A stretch of 64,000 bases of DNA, from positions 359,487-423,486 of the forward strand of contig NZ_LODL01000021.1 of the NCBI RefSeq assembly GCF_001551835.1. The letters are read 5' to 3'. Source of the stretch: Dechloromonas denitrificans. Lineage in GTDB: Bacteria > Pseudomonadota > Gammaproteobacteria > Burkholderiales > Rhodocyclaceae. The notes under the pieces were generated by a model, which made no database searches, was not told the DNA's origin, and saw only the letters and a list, made by a program, of their open reading frames with translations. Positions 39,959-48,484 of the stretch are shown one piece after another (positions within the stretch are counted from its first letter, which is position 1; every line of letters starts with the position of its first letter). Position numbers and translations under genes: made by a program.

Positions 39959-41014
39959 TTACGCCAGCGCGGCGAGTACCGCATCGCCCATTTCACGGGT
40001 ACCGACCTTATTGGTGCCGCGCTCGTAGATATCGCCGGTCCGATAGCCTTGGGCCAAGACCTTTTTGACCGCGTTTTCGACGCGCAGTGCCTGCTCTTCA
40101 AGGCCGAAGGTATAGCGCAGCATCATTGCTGCCGACAGGATGGTGGCCAGCGGATTGGCCACACCCAGGCCGGCGATGTCCGGCGCCGAGCCGTGCGATG
40201 GCTCGTAGAGACCCTTGTTCTTGTCGTCCAGCGAGGCAGACGGCAGCATGCCGATCGAGCCGGTCAGCATCGAGGCTTCGTCGGACAGAATATCGCCGAA
40301 CATGTTGCCGGTCACCATCACGTCGAACTGTTTGGGTGCCTTGACCAGTTGCATCGCTGCATTGTCAACCAACATGTGGCTGAGTTCGACATCCGGGTAA
40401 TCATGGGCGATCTCGATCATCACGTCGCGCCAGAGCTGGGTGCATTCGAGCACGTTCATCTTGTCGACCGAGCACAACTTCTTGTTACGCTTCTGGGCCG
40501 CCTGGAAGGCAACATGGCCGATGCGGCGAATTTCCGACTCGCTATAGACCATGGTGTTGAAACCGACGCGCTCGCCGTTTTCCTCACGCACACCGCGCGG
40601 CTGGCCGAAGTAGATGTCGCCGGTCAACTCGCGGACGATCAGAATATCCAGCCCGGCGACGACTTCCGGCTTCAGGGTCGAGGCGTTGGCCAGTTCCGGG
40701 TACAGGATAGCCGGACGCAGGTTGGCGAACAGGTTCAGATCCTTGCGAATACCGAGCAGGCCGCGTTCCGGGCGCTTTTCGCGGGGCAGGCTATCCCACT
40801 GCGGGCCACCGACGGCACCGAGCAGCACGGCATCGGCTTCACGGGCCAGCTTCTGGGTGGCTTCCGGATAGGGGTTGCCGGTCGCGTCGACCGCGCCACC
40901 ACCCAACAGCGCCTCTTCCATCTCGAACTTGAGGTCGAGGGAATTCAGTACACGCACTGCCTGCGCAGTGATTTCTGGACCAATGCCGTCACCCGGCAGA
41001 ACACAAATCTTCAT
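39959..41014 (-). CDS. leuB: 3-isopropylmalate dehydrogenase
   Basis: NAD-dependent oxidative decarboxylase of leucine synthesis, 351 residues. [16 protein letters not shown] opens the sequence. RxxxR and catalytic Tyr/Lys motifs are within [16 protein letters not shown] and [11 protein letters not shown], and the cofactor-binding [21 protein letters not shown] lies near residue 275. It is 12 bases downstream of leuD and forms part of a leuC-D-B operon. asd follows 52 bases after its stop. Confidence 0.97.
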   Translation of the reverse strand: MKICVLPGDGIGPEITAQAVRVLNSLDLKFEMEEALLGGGAVDATGNPYPEATQKLAREADAVLLGAVGGPQWDSLPREKRPERGLLGIRKDLNLFANLRPAILYPELANASTLKPEVVAGLDILIVRELTGDIYFGQPRGVREENGERVGFNTMVYSESEIRRIGHVAFQAAQKRNKKLCSVDKMNVLECTQLWRDVMIEIAHDYPDVELSHMLVDNAAMQLVKAPKQFDVMVTGNMFGDILSDEASMLTGSIGMLPSASLDDKNKGLYEPSHGSAPDIAGLGVANPLATILSAAMMLRYTFGLEEQALRVENAVKKVLAQGYRTGDIYERGTNKVGTREMGDAVLAALA

Positions 41015-41026
41015 CGCTTTTCCTTG

Positions 41027-41665
41027 TTACGCAAACAGCCAGGGCTGGTTGATACGGCGCTTTTCTTCAAACTCACGAATTTTCTCGGCATGGCGCAGGG
41101 TCAGGCCGATATCGTCCCAACCGTTCAGCAGACATTCCTTGCGGAAGGCATCGATCTGGAACGGAATACCGTGGCCGTCCGGACGAATCACCGCCTGCGC
41201 CTGCAGGTCTACCACCAGCTTGTAGCCGGGCGTGGCTTCCACCTGCTGGAACAGTGCCTCTATTTCAGCAGCCGGCAGCACGATCGGCACGATGCCATTC
41301 TTGAAGCAGTTATTGAAGAAAATATCGGCAAACGACTCGGCGATGATCGCCTTGAAGCCAAAGTCGAGCAGCGCCCATGGAGCGTGTTCGCGCGAGCTGC
41401 CGCAACCGAAATTGGCACGGGTCAGCAGCACCTGGGCACCTTGATAGCGCGGCTGGTTGAGCACGAAATTCGGATTCTTCGGCCGCCCGGAATTATCCTG
41501 ACCAGGCTGGCCGACATCCATGTAACGCCATTCATCGAAGGCATTCGGGCCGAAGCCGGAACGCTTGATCGATTTCAGGAACTGCTTGGGGATGATCGCA
41601 TCGGTATCGACGTTGTTACGATCGAGCGGAGCGACCAGACCTTCGAGACGGGTAAATTTTTCCAT
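41027..41665 (-). CDS. leuD: 3-isopropylmalate dehydratase small subunit
   Basis: Swivelling small subunit of isopropylmalate isomerase, 212 residues. [24 protein letters not shown] and the substrate-binding [14 protein letters not shown] near residue 70 are diagnostic. It pairs with LeuC, encoded nine bases upstream. Many Betaproteobacteria carry an entericidin-like small gene between leuC and leuD; none fits in the short gap here. Confidence 0.97.
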   Translation of the reverse strand: MEKFTRLEGLVAPLDRNNVDTDAIIPKQFLKSIKRSGFGPNAFDEWRYMDVGQPGQDNSGRPKNPNFVLNQPRYQGAQVLLTRANFGCGSSREHAPWALLDFGFKAIIAESFADIFFNNCFKNGIVPIVLPAAEIEALFQQVEATPGYKLVVDLQAQAVIRPDGHGIPFQIDAFRKECLLNGWDDIGLTLRHAEKIREFEEKRRINQPWLFA

Positions 41666-41674
41666 GTCCGCTCC

Positions 41675-43081
41675 TCAGAGAACTTCACGCACGTCGGCGA
41701 AACGACCGGCGATGGCCGCCGCTGCAGCCATGGCCGGGCTGACCAGATGGGTGCGACCACCCGGCCCCTGGCGCCCTTCGAAATTCCGGTTGGAGGTCGA
41801 GGCACAGCGCTCGCCCGGCTCCAGACGGTCGGCATTCATCGCCAGACACATCGAACAGCCCGGCTCGCGCCACTCGAAACCGGCGGCAATGAACACTTTG
41901 TCCAGCCCCTCAGCCTCGGCCTGACGCTTGACCAGCCCCGAGCCCGGCACCGCCAGCGCCAGCTTGACGTTGGCAGCGACGTGACGGCCTTTCAGCACCG
42001 AGGCGGCTTCGCGCAGATCCTCGATCCGGGAATTGGTGCAGGAACCAATGAACACCTTGTCGATGGCGATGTTCTGGATCGGCGTATTCGGATTCAGGCC
42101 CATGTATTGCAGCGCCCGCTCCATGCCTTCCCGCTTGACCGGATCGCTTTCCTTGGCCGGATCGGGCACCGCGGCACCAACCGCGACCACCATTTCTGGC
42201 GACGTCCCCCAGGTGACCTGCGGCTGGATGGCCTCGGCCTGCAGCGTGACAACACGGTCGAACCGTGCACCAGCATCGGAATGCAGCGTGCGCCAGTATT
42301 CGACGGCGCGCTCCCAGACCTCACCCTTGGGCGAGAACGGACGGTCTTTCAAATAATTGATCGTGGTGTCGTCGACCGCAACAAAGCCCATCCGGGCGCC
42401 ACCTTCGATCGCCATGTTGCACAGCGTCATGCGACCTTCCATGCTCAGGCTACGGATCGCGCTGCCGCCGAACTCGATGGCGTAGCCGGTGCCGCCGGCC
42501 GTGCCGATGGTGCCGATGATGGCCAGCGCCACGTCCTTGGCGGTAACGCCCTTGCCGAGCTTGCCGTCGACGGCGATCAGCATGGTCTTCGATTTCTTTT
42601 GCAGCAGACACTGCGTCGCCAGCACGTGCTCAACCTCGGAGGTACCGATGCCATGCGCCAGGCAGGCAAAAGCGCCGTGCGTCGAGGTGTGCGAATCGCC
42701 GCAGACAACAGTCATGCCGGGCAGCGTCGCGCCGTTCTCCGGACCGACGACATGGAGAATACCCATGCGCGGATCCTTGAACGGGAAATAGGCTAGGGCG
42801 CCGACTTCGCGGATATTGGCATCGAGCGTCTCGACCTGCTGGCGCGAGATCGGATCCTTGATCCCCTCGTCCCAGTGGTCGGTCGGCGTATTGTGGTCCG
42901 GCGTCGAAACGATGGACGAAACACGCCACGGCTTGCGGCCGGCGAGCTTGAGGCCTTCGAAAGCCTGCGGGCTGGTCACTTCGTGCACCAGGTGACGATC
43001 GATATAGAGCAAAGCCGTGCCATCCGCTTCCTGATGGACAACATGGTTTTCCCAGAGCTTGTCGTAGAGTGTCTTCGGCAT
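41675..43081 (-). CDS. leuC: 3-isopropylmalate dehydratase large subunit
   Basis: Aconitase-family [4Fe-4S] enzyme of 468 residues that isomerises 2- to 3-isopropylmalate together with LeuD. The cluster cysteines are seen in [15 protein letters not shown] and CSMCLAMN. The opening [39 protein letters not shown] is canonical, as is [14 protein letters not shown]. It is the first gene of leuC-D-B. The promoter should lie in or before the 30 bases separating it from the MFS gene, or within that gene. Confidence 0.97.
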   Translation of the reverse strand: MPKTLYDKLWENHVVHQEADGTALLYIDRHLVHEVTSPQAFEGLKLAGRKPWRVSSIVSTPDHNTPTDHWDEGIKDPISRQQVETLDANIREVGALAYFPFKDPRMGILHVVGPENGATLPGMTVVCGDSHTSTHGAFACLAHGIGTSEVEHVLATQCLLQKKSKTMLIAVDGKLGKGVTAKDVALAIIGTIGTAGGTGYAIEFGGSAIRSLSMEGRMTLCNMAIEGGARMGFVAVDDTTINYLKDRPFSPKGEVWERAVEYWRTLHSDAGARFDRVVTLQAEAIQPQVTWGTSPEMVVAVGAAVPDPAKESDPVKREGMERALQYMGLNPNTPIQNIAIDKVFIGSCTNSRIEDLREAASVLKGRHVAANVKLALAVPGSGLVKRQAEAEGLDKVFIAAGFEWREPGCSMCLAMNADRLEPGERCASTSNRNFEGRQGPGGRTHLVSPAMAAAAAIAGRFADVREVL

Positions 43082-43111
43082 GGAACTAAATTAGGGCCGT
43101 AAAGCGTCGAA

Positions 43112-44299
43112 TTATTGCACAGGATCGCTGGTTTTTGCCCTTGCCGGGGCGTCGACCGCAGCGCTCCCGCCAACCCAACCCCAGATCAGGACAAAGCCGA
43201 GCAAGGCGAAGCCGGCCCCCAGGCTGAATGTCCAGCCGGCACCGAGCGGCTCCCAGATCCAGCCGCTGATCAGCGCCCCGAGCAGACCACCGGCCCCAAA
43301 AGAAAGACTGGAATAAAGTGCCTGGCCGCGCGCCTGCGCACGCCCCGGAAACCACTGATTGACGGCAGCGATAGCCGAGGCGTGATAGGCGCCGAAAGTC
43401 AGGCCATGCAGCAACTGCACCAGCACCATGATGGCCACCGATTCGACACCCCAGCCCATCATCAGAAAGCGGACAACCGCGGCGGCAAAGCTGGCCAGCA
43501 GAATGGCGCGCAGCGAAAAACGCAGCGTCAGCCGGTTCATCAGCATGAAGACCAGGATCTCGGCCAGCACGCCCAACGACCACAGGCCACCGACCTCGGT
43601 CTTGCTGTAGCCATGCCCGGCCAGATGAATCGAGTAGAAGACGTAGAAGGCGCCATGCGCCGCCGACATCATGAAACAGGCGCTCATCAATGCCTTGACC
43701 CGCGGCTGGCGGAGGATCGCACCGATCGACAGGCCATTCCTGGGATGTTCAACCGGCGGCGCTTCCGGCAAGACCAGGGCCAGCCCAAGAATACCGACGA
43801 GAATACCGGTACAGACCCACAACACGCCCGCCGGCGGGGCCAGATCGAGCAAGCCGCCGGTGCCCATTACTGCCAGGATGAAACCGACCGATCCCCACAG
43901 CCGAATCCGGCTGTAACGCCCGCGCTCTTCGCACAGATGGTCAAAGGTCAGCGTTTCAACCAGAGGCAGCGCCGCACTCCAGAAGAAGGCCAGGACCGCC
44001 ATGGCCAGCAACATGCCCGGCAAGCGGTCGAGCCAGTAGAAAGCCAGGAAACCGGCCAAGCCGAAGGCTGCCGCCAGACGGATGATCGCCATGCGCCGGC
44101 CGAAGCGGTCGGCCAGCCAGCCCCACAAATTGGGGCCGAACAGACGCATCAACTGCATTTGCGACATCAGCAGACCGATGTCCCAGGCAGAAAAATTCAG
44201 CGACTGGAGATAAAGCCCGAAATAGGGCGAAAACGCGCCAATGAAGGCGAAATAGAAAAAGTAGTAGCCCGAGAGGCGCCAGTAGGGCAATGCATGCAT
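43112..44299 (-). CDS. Major facilitator superfamily transporter (HcaT/MFS_1-like)
   Basis: Twelve-helix transporter of 395 residues. The start YWRLSGYYFFYFAFIGAFSPYFGLYLQSL is typical of the MFS_1-like/HcaT group, and the loop motif GWLADRFGRR is a clear MFS A-motif near residue 60. HcaT relatives are annotated as phenylpropionate permeases, but substrate cannot be read here; sugar or nucleoside permeases are alternatives. The ATG lies inside an inverted repeat and lacks a visible ribosome site. A TTG three codons later could also start it. Confidence 0.85.
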   Translation of the reverse strand: MHALPYWRLSGYYFFYFAFIGAFSPYFGLYLQSLNFSAWDIGLLMSQMQLMRLFGPNLWGWLADRFGRRMAIIRLAAAFGLAGFLAFYWLDRLPGMLLAMAVLAFFWSAALPLVETLTFDHLCEERGRYSRIRLWGSVGFILAVMGTGGLLDLAPPAGVLWVCTGILVGILGLALVLPEAPPVEHPRNGLSIGAILRQPRVKALMSACFMMSAAHGAFYVFYSIHLAGHGYSKTEVGGLWSLGVLAEILVFMLMNRLTLRFSLRAILLASFAAAVVRFLMMGWGVESVAIMVLVQLLHGLTFGAYHASAIAAVNQWFPGRAQARGQALYSSLSFGAGGLLGALISGWIWEPLGAGWTFSLGAGFALLGFVLIWGWVGGSAAVDAPARAKTSDPVQ

Positions 44300-44319
44300 C
44301 CGGTAATTCTACCGGATGC
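44295..44319. repeat. Inverted repeat covering the MFS start codon
   Basis: GCATCCGGT (44295-44303) pairs perfectly with ACCGGATGC (44311-44319) around seven bases. Read on the minus strand, the second arm contains the MFS ATG at 44299-44297. There is no T-run on the minus strand, so it is not a clear terminator. Confidence 0.65.
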
Positions 44320-44339
44320 ATCCTTGGGCCAAGGCGCGA

Positions 44340-44606
44340 TCAGGCCTTGATCGACTGCTGGCCGGCGCGATAGGCCAGCAGCATGTGGTAGAGCTCGTCC
44401 TTGAGCTTGACCCGTTGTTTCTTCATGTCTTCGATGGTGAAGTCGGCCACCGGCATGTCGTTTTCCTCGAGGTCTTCGACGCGCCCGGTCAGCCGGTGGT
44501 AAATCGAAAACAACTTGGCGAAATGCGCGTTGCCCGTTTTCAAGGCATGAATGGCATCGTCCAGTTCCGGGAACTCGTGATGAAGGTCGTGATGTTCGAC
44601 TTGCAT
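44340..44606 (-). CDS. YdcH family (DUF465) small protein
   Basis: Small, charged, helical protein of 88 residues. HHEFPELDDAIHALKTGNAHFAKLFSIYHRL and the later DMKKQRVKLKDELYHML form the two-helix hairpin characteristic of the YdcH/DUF465 family. No enzymatic motif is present, and the family's role is not established. The start ATG at 44604-44606 is preceded by a GGGAG ribosome-like site. It lies between aroC and the MFS gene on the same strand. Confidence 0.85.
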   Translation of the reverse strand: MQVEHHDLHHEFPELDDAIHALKTGNAHFAKLFSIYHRLTGRVEDLEENDMPVADFTIEDMKKQRVKLKDELYHMLLAYRAGQQSIKA

Positions 44607-44658
44607 AGTACTCTCCCTGATACAAAGCCCCGCCGAAAGGCGGCTAAAACCAGCAATC

Positions 44659-45759
44659 TTAAGCGATTACACCGGGAATGCGCGGCGTCTGGCAAACCAC
44701 GTCGCCGCATTGCGCCCGATGGCGCAAGGCGTGATCGATCAGGACCAGCGCCAGCATCGCTTCGGCAATCGGTGTCGCCCGGATGCCGACACAAGGATCA
44801 TGCCGCCCCTGCGTCGCCACCTCGATGGCATTCCCTTGCGCATCGACCGAATGACGCGGCTGGGCAATCGACGAAGTCGGCTTGATCGCCATGTTGACGA
44901 CGATTTCCTGTCCGCTCGAAATTCCACCGAGAACGCCGCCGGCATGGTTGCTGGCAAAGCCCTGCGGCGTCATTTCGTCGCCATGTTCGCTCCCTTTTTG
45001 GGCGACCGAGGCGAAGCCGGCGCCAATCTCGACCCCCTTGACGGCATTGATCCCCATCATCGCATAGGCGATGTCGGCATCCAGCCGGTCAAAAACCGGC
45101 TCGCCCCAGCCCGGCGGAACGCCGGTGGCGGTGACGGTGATCTTGGCGCCAACCGAATCCAGCGACTTGCGCAAGGCGTCCATATAGTCTTCAAGCTGCG
45201 GCACGATCGCGGCGTTCGGTGCGAAGAAGGCGTTGCCGTCGATCTCGTCGGCCGAGACAAAGGGAATTTCGATCGGTCCCAAGGCGCTCATCCAGCCTCG
45301 AATCAAGACACCGTAACGCTCCTGCAGCCACTTGCGGGCAATCGCCCCGGCCGCGACGCGAACCGCCGTTTCACGGGCCGACGAACGACCGCCACCGCGA
45401 TAGTCGCGGAAACCGTATTTCTGGGTATAGGTGTAGTCGGCGTGCCCGGGGCGGAAGGTATCGGCGATATTGCCGTAATCCTTGCTGCGCTGATCCTGAT
45501 TGCGAATCAGCAGACTAATCGGCGTCCCGGTGGTTTTGCCTTCGAAGACGCCGGAGAGAATCTCGACGGTATCCGGCTCGCGGCGCTGCGTCACATGACG
45601 CGAAGTACCGGGCTTGCGGCGATCCAGTTCGGCCTGAATATCGGCCTCGCAAAGCGCCAGCCCGGGCGGGCAACCATCGACGACGCAACCAATGGCCGGA
45701 CCATGGGATTCGCCAAAGGAAGTAACGGTAAATAGCGTGCCAAAAGTATTGCCTGACAT
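44659..45759 (-). CDS. aroC: Chorismate synthase
   Basis: FMN-dependent enzyme of 366 residues that converts EPSP to chorismate, the branch point for aromatic amino acids and folate. [48 protein letters not shown] and [23 protein letters not shown] are hallmark segments. Its product feeds the trp genes in this window. The gene diverges from a 52-residue ORF with only 37 bases between, so both may share a regulatory region. Confidence 0.97.
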   Translation of the reverse strand: MSGNTFGTLFTVTSFGESHGPAIGCVVDGCPPGLALCEADIQAELDRRKPGTSRHVTQRREPDTVEILSGVFEGKTTGTPISLLIRNQDQRSKDYGNIADTFRPGHADYTYTQKYGFRDYRGGGRSSARETAVRVAAGAIARKWLQERYGVLIRGWMSALGPIEIPFVSADEIDGNAFFAPNAAIVPQLEDYMDALRKSLDSVGAKITVTATGVPPGWGEPVFDRLDADIAYAMMGINAVKGVEIGAGFASVAQKGSEHGDEMTPQGFASNHAGGVLGGISSGQEIVVNMAIKPTSSIAQPRHSVDAQGNAIEVATQGRHDPCVGIRATPIAEAMLALVLIDHALRHRAQCGDVVCQTPRIPGVIA

Positions 45760-45796
45760 GGGGAGGGACGGTCTAATATGGAATCAGGAGTTTACC

Positions 45797-45955
45797 ATGC
45801 CAAGCAAAAAGCCCCCGCCCGGCACGTCGACCGCAGGCAAGCGCTCAACGCAGCCGCAACCGGGAAAAACCACGCCACCCACCGCCATCAACACGCTCCG
45901 GCAAGCCGATAACCGCTGGCAGCGCACCAAGCGCTACGGCTGGGACAGCCGCTAA
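45797..45955 (+). CDS. Small basic hypothetical protein
   Basis: Predicted 52-residue protein beginning MPSKKPPPG, rich in Lys, Arg, Pro and Thr and ending in NRWQRTKRYGWDSR. The ATG is preceded by AGGAG at an ideal six-base spacing; the frame extends upstream to 45692 inside antisense aroC. It has no hydrophobic segment and looks cytoplasmic and nucleic-acid-like in charge. I do not recognise a family. Divergent from aroC and convergent with the CBS gene, it is not explained as an antisense shadow, since it lies in its own gap. Confidence 0.6.
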   Translation: MPSKKPPPGTSTAGKRSTQPQPGKTTPPTAINTLRQADNRWQRTKRYGWDSR

Positions 45956-45973
45956 GCGGTTAACACGAACATG

Positions 45974-45995
45974 AAAAAGGCGACCGTAGCCGCCT
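45974..45995 (-). terminator. Probable terminator of the CBS-domain gene
   Basis: On the minus strand AGGCG and CGCCT form a five-base stem with an eight-base loop followed by TTTTT. It begins 20 bases beyond the CBS stop. Confidence 0.5.
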
Positions 45996-46014
45996 GTTTC
46001 ATCGCCCAAGTCGA

Positions 46015-46461
46015 TCAGACCTGCGGCTCGTCCGGCCAGTTCTTGATGTAGCTTTTCAGCATCTTGTTCTCGAAGCTCTGCTCTTCAAGAACCGCCTTGG
46101 CGACGTCGAGGAAGGAAATGACGCCCATCAGGGTATCGCCGTCGAGCACCGGTAGATAGCGCGAGTGTTTTTCGATCATCAGGTAACGCAGGTCGTTGAC
46201 CTCCATCTCGGGGAAGGCGGTCACCGGCTCGCAGACCATGACTTCGCCGACGCTGAGCGCCTCCGGGCTGGCCTTATGCTGCTTCAGAGCCTGCATGACT
46301 TCGCGAAAAGTCAGCATGCCGGCCATCTTGCCGCCGGCCATGACCACCAGCGAACCAACGTCAAGTTCAGCCATCGTATCAATGGCGGAGGCCAGAGATT
46401 GTTGTGGCGTAGCGGTGTACAACGTAGCGCCCTTGACGCGAAGGATCTCTCGCACCTGCAT
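46015..46461 (-). CDS. Tandem CBS-domain protein
   Basis: Cytoplasmic protein of 148 residues made of two CBS motifs (about 1-60 and 75-135), a module that binds adenosyl nucleotides and usually regulates a partner. MQVREILRVKGATLYTATPQQSLASAIDTM opens the first and VMVCEPVTAFPEMEVNDLRYLMIEKHSRYLPVLDGD forms the second. There is no attached catalytic domain, and no obvious partner nearby. It diverges from the HTH regulator across an A/T-rich region of 270 bases. Confidence 0.87.
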   Translation of the reverse strand: MQVREILRVKGATLYTATPQQSLASAIDTMAELDVGSLVVMAGGKMAGMLTFREVMQALKQHKASPEALSVGEVMVCEPVTAFPEMEVNDLRYLMIEKHSRYLPVLDGDTLMGVISFLDVAKAVLEEQSFENKMLKSYIKNWPDEPQV

Positions 46462-46731
46462 TGAAGTCTCCTGAACAGAGGTTTTATTCGTCAGAAGATC
46501 TTAGAACATCGGCCCGGTTTCGGGAAGAGCAATCCTCAAAACCCAGCCTGCAGCACCGCTTTGACGGATCAACCCCATGATAATTATGGTTTTCTATCGG
46601 CGCAGTTAAAAATATTTATGGCATTTGCACTTGCGGAACGTCATAAGCAGCTATACACTAAGTCATATTACCTAAGTCATACATCGCTAGGATGCTTGGG
46701 TACCCATAGAACACTAGCGTATGGAGATTGG
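46462..46731. promoter_or_regulatory. Divergent intergenic region with direct and inverted repeats
   Basis: The region separates the CBS gene from the HTH regulator. It is locally A/T-rich from about 46575. Two copies of CTAAGTCATA occur at 46658-46667 and 46672-46681, 14 bases apart. CGCTAG (46685-46690) and CTAGCG (46714-46719) form an inverted repeat around the perfect palindrome TGGGTACCCA (46697-46706). A possible -10, TATACA at 46652-46657, would place the transcription start in the first repeat. An operator for the adjacent regulator is plausible but not shown. Confidence 0.5.
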
Positions 46732-47040
46732 ATGATGACTACTGTTAAAACCATCGAGAAAATCGACGCCCGCGAAATCCGTCGCAAACTCGGGCTCAAC
46801 CAGCAACAATTCTGGTCCACGCTGGGCGTGACCCAAAGCGGTGGCTCCCGTTACGAAAGCGGCCGCAACATGCCGAAGCCGGTGCGCGAACTGCTGCGCC
46901 TGGTGCACGTTGAACAAATCGACATCAAGTCGATCAAGCGTGAAGACTGGGATGTCGTCGAGTATCTGAAGTCGCAGGAACCGGAACTGTTCAAGTCCCT
47001 GAAGAAGTCGGCCCGCAGCCGCACCAAAAAGGCCGCCTGA
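46732..47040 (+). CDS. Small XRE-like helix-turn-helix regulator
   Basis: DNA-binding protein of 102 residues. The ATG at 46732 follows GGAGATTG; the frame extends upstream to 46561 through the repeat-rich region and is rejected. Residues about 14-50 form a helix-turn-helix of the XRE type (IRRKLGLNQQQFWSTLGVTQSGGSRYESGR), and a Lys/Arg-rich tail (KKSARSRTKKAA) ends it. No ligand domain is present. The upstream repeats suggest autoregulation. Its terminator overlaps the 3' end of the convergent radical SAM gene. Confidence 0.82.
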   Translation: MMTTVKTIEKIDAREIRRKLGLNQQQFWSTLGVTQSGGSRYESGRNMPKPVRELLRLVHVEQIDIKSIKREDWDVVEYLKSQEPELFKSLKKSARSRTKKAA

Positions 47041-47072
47041 ATATTGGCCTGAAATCGCGGTCGACCGGAGCA

Positions 47073-47116
47073 ACGGGCATTACGGGGAAACGCTGACCCG
47101 AATGCCCGTTTTTTTA
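47073..47116 (+). terminator. Rho-independent terminator of the HTH gene
   Basis: ACGGGCATT (47073-47081) pairs with AATGCCCGT (47101-47109) and is followed by an eight-base T-run ending at 47116. The loop is about 19 bases. Its left arm spans part of the stop codon of the convergent radical SAM gene (47080-47082). Confidence 0.72.
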
Positions 47117-47916
47117 TGGATCTCGTCGGCAAACGCCGACAGTTCTTCTGCCGGCAGGCGGGTCAGCCGCGACGCGGCGGGCTGCATCGAAGGCCGCGCC
47201 AGTCCGTAGAGATGAATGCCAGCCAGCCGGCTGGCCAATGGCTTCAACAGTTCACAGTAGGCCTTGCGCGCCGCAGCCGATGGCGTCTCGCCATTGAGGG
47301 CAAACCAGCAGGTCTGCACCCAGGTCGGCGCCAAGCCGGCACACAGTTCAAGATTGCGGAATACGCGCTCCGCCACCAGGGAAACACCATTCACCTCGGC
47401 CGCAGCAGTTGGATCGACCCGGTCGATCTTGAACCAGACCTCACCGCCGAACTCGCCAAGCTGCCGAATCCCGGCCTGCACTTCGACACGGTGCAGCAAG
47501 CTGCCGTTGGTGATCAGGCGAACGGGCAACTTGCCGAGCAGCTCGAAACGCGCCAGCACCTTGCCCACCCGCGCCACCGCTTCGGCAAATTCGGGGGCAC
47601 TGGTCGGCTCGCCATTGCCGGAGAAGGCGACATCCATCAAGCGACGCGCCTCCGGCGGCACCTGGCGCTGCATGAAATCACCGTGCACCGCATCGGCCAG
47701 AAAGCCGCTCAACTCCTGCTCCAGGCCATCGAGATCGATCGGTGGCGGACCACCTCGCGTCAGATTCTCGACCTGGCAATAGACACAGGCCCAGTTACAG
47801 GCATTGTTGGTATTGAGATTGATGCCGACCGATACCCCGCCGGCACGGCGCGACACGACCGGATAAACGTAGCGCAGGCCGGCACTATCCCGGCGATGAT
47901 CATCTGTGGAGAGCAT
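47080..47916 (-). CDS. Radical SAM protein of unassigned function
   Basis: Radical S-adenosylmethionine enzyme of 278 residues. The [4Fe-4S] cluster motif is CNWACVYC (CxxxCxxC) near residue 40, preceded by SVGINLNTNNA, and the glycine-rich SAM segment is FSGNGEPTSAPEF near residue 98. No additional cluster domain is evident. The ATG at 47914-47916 starts the core; the frame extends 14 codons further to 47958. It diverges from queD with 44 bases between, and a QueE (radical SAM) role is conceivable, but its length and pattern do not fit QueE well. Substrate unknown. Confidence 0.8.
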   Translation of the reverse strand: MLSTDDHRRDSAGLRYVYPVVSRRAGGVSVGINLNTNNACNWACVYCQVENLTRGGPPPIDLDGLEQELSGFLADAVHGDFMQRQVPPEARRLMDVAFSGNGEPTSAPEFAEAVARVGKVLARFELLGKLPVRLITNGSLLHRVEVQAGIRQLGEFGGEVWFKIDRVDPTAAAEVNGVSLVAERVFRNLELCAGLAPTWVQTCWFALNGETPSAAARKAYCELLKPLASRLAGIHLYGLARPSMQPAASRLTRLPAEELSAFADEIHKKTGIRVSVSP

Positions 47917-47960
47917 GCTGCATTGTATAATCCGCGACCGCCTTGCAGAGCAATCCACCC

Positions 47961-48413
47961 ATGTTTATCACCCGCCGCCTCGAGTTTGATGCCGGGCATC
48001 GCATTCCCGACCACAAGAGCCAGTGCCGCCACCTGCACGGGCACCGCTACGTCATCGAAATCACCCTTTCCGGCCAGGTCATCGACAAGGCAGGCGATGC
48101 CGCAAACGGCATGGTGATGGATTTCTCGCAGGTCAAGCATCTGGCCAAGCAGCATCTGGTCGATGAGTGGGACCATGCCTTTCTCGCCTTTGCCGGCGAC
48201 TCGGCGATCGTCGATTTCCTGAACTCGCTGCCCGATCATAAAACCGTCATTCTCGACCGCGTTCCGACCGCCGAGAATCTGGCCCGCATTGCATTTGATC
48301 GCCTGGATGCCGTTTACCGCGACACTTACGGCAATCACCTGCAACTCGAACAAGTCCGCCTTTACGAAACGCCCAACTGCTGGGCCGATGCACTGCGCGC
48401 CAAGCTGGATTGA
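47961..48413 (+). CDS. queD: 6-carboxy-5,6,7,8-tetrahydropterin synthase (QueD/PTPS family)
   Basis: PTPS-family zinc enzyme of 150 residues, second step of the queuosine/7-deazaguanine pathway. FDAGHRIPDH and CRHLHGHRY supply the three zinc-binding His residues and the catalytic Cys (CxxxHGH), and the C-terminal VRLYETPNCWAD supplies the Glu. The ATG at 47961 gives the usual MFITRRLEFDAGH opening. The other que genes are not in this window except possibly the divergent radical SAM gene. Confidence 0.92.
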   Translation: MFITRRLEFDAGHRIPDHKSQCRHLHGHRYVIEITLSGQVIDKAGDAANGMVMDFSQVKHLAKQHLVDEWDHAFLAFAGDSAIVDFLNSLPDHKTVILDRVPTAENLARIAFDRLDAVYRDTYGNHLQLEQVRLYETPNCWADALRAKLD

Positions 48414-48484
48414 GCATCGAAACATCCTCCCCTATACTGGCCGGACAACAACGACAGCATTAAACCGGCAAAAGGGGGAGATCC

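Noticed and set aside
40049..42796. 915-codon plus-strand frame
   Set aside because: It runs antisense to leuB, leuD and leuC, all of which have clear catalytic motifs. It is a GC-bias shadow.
46658..46681. Two short direct repeats considered as CRISPR
   Set aside because: Only two 10-base copies with a 4-base gap, no spacers and no cas genes.
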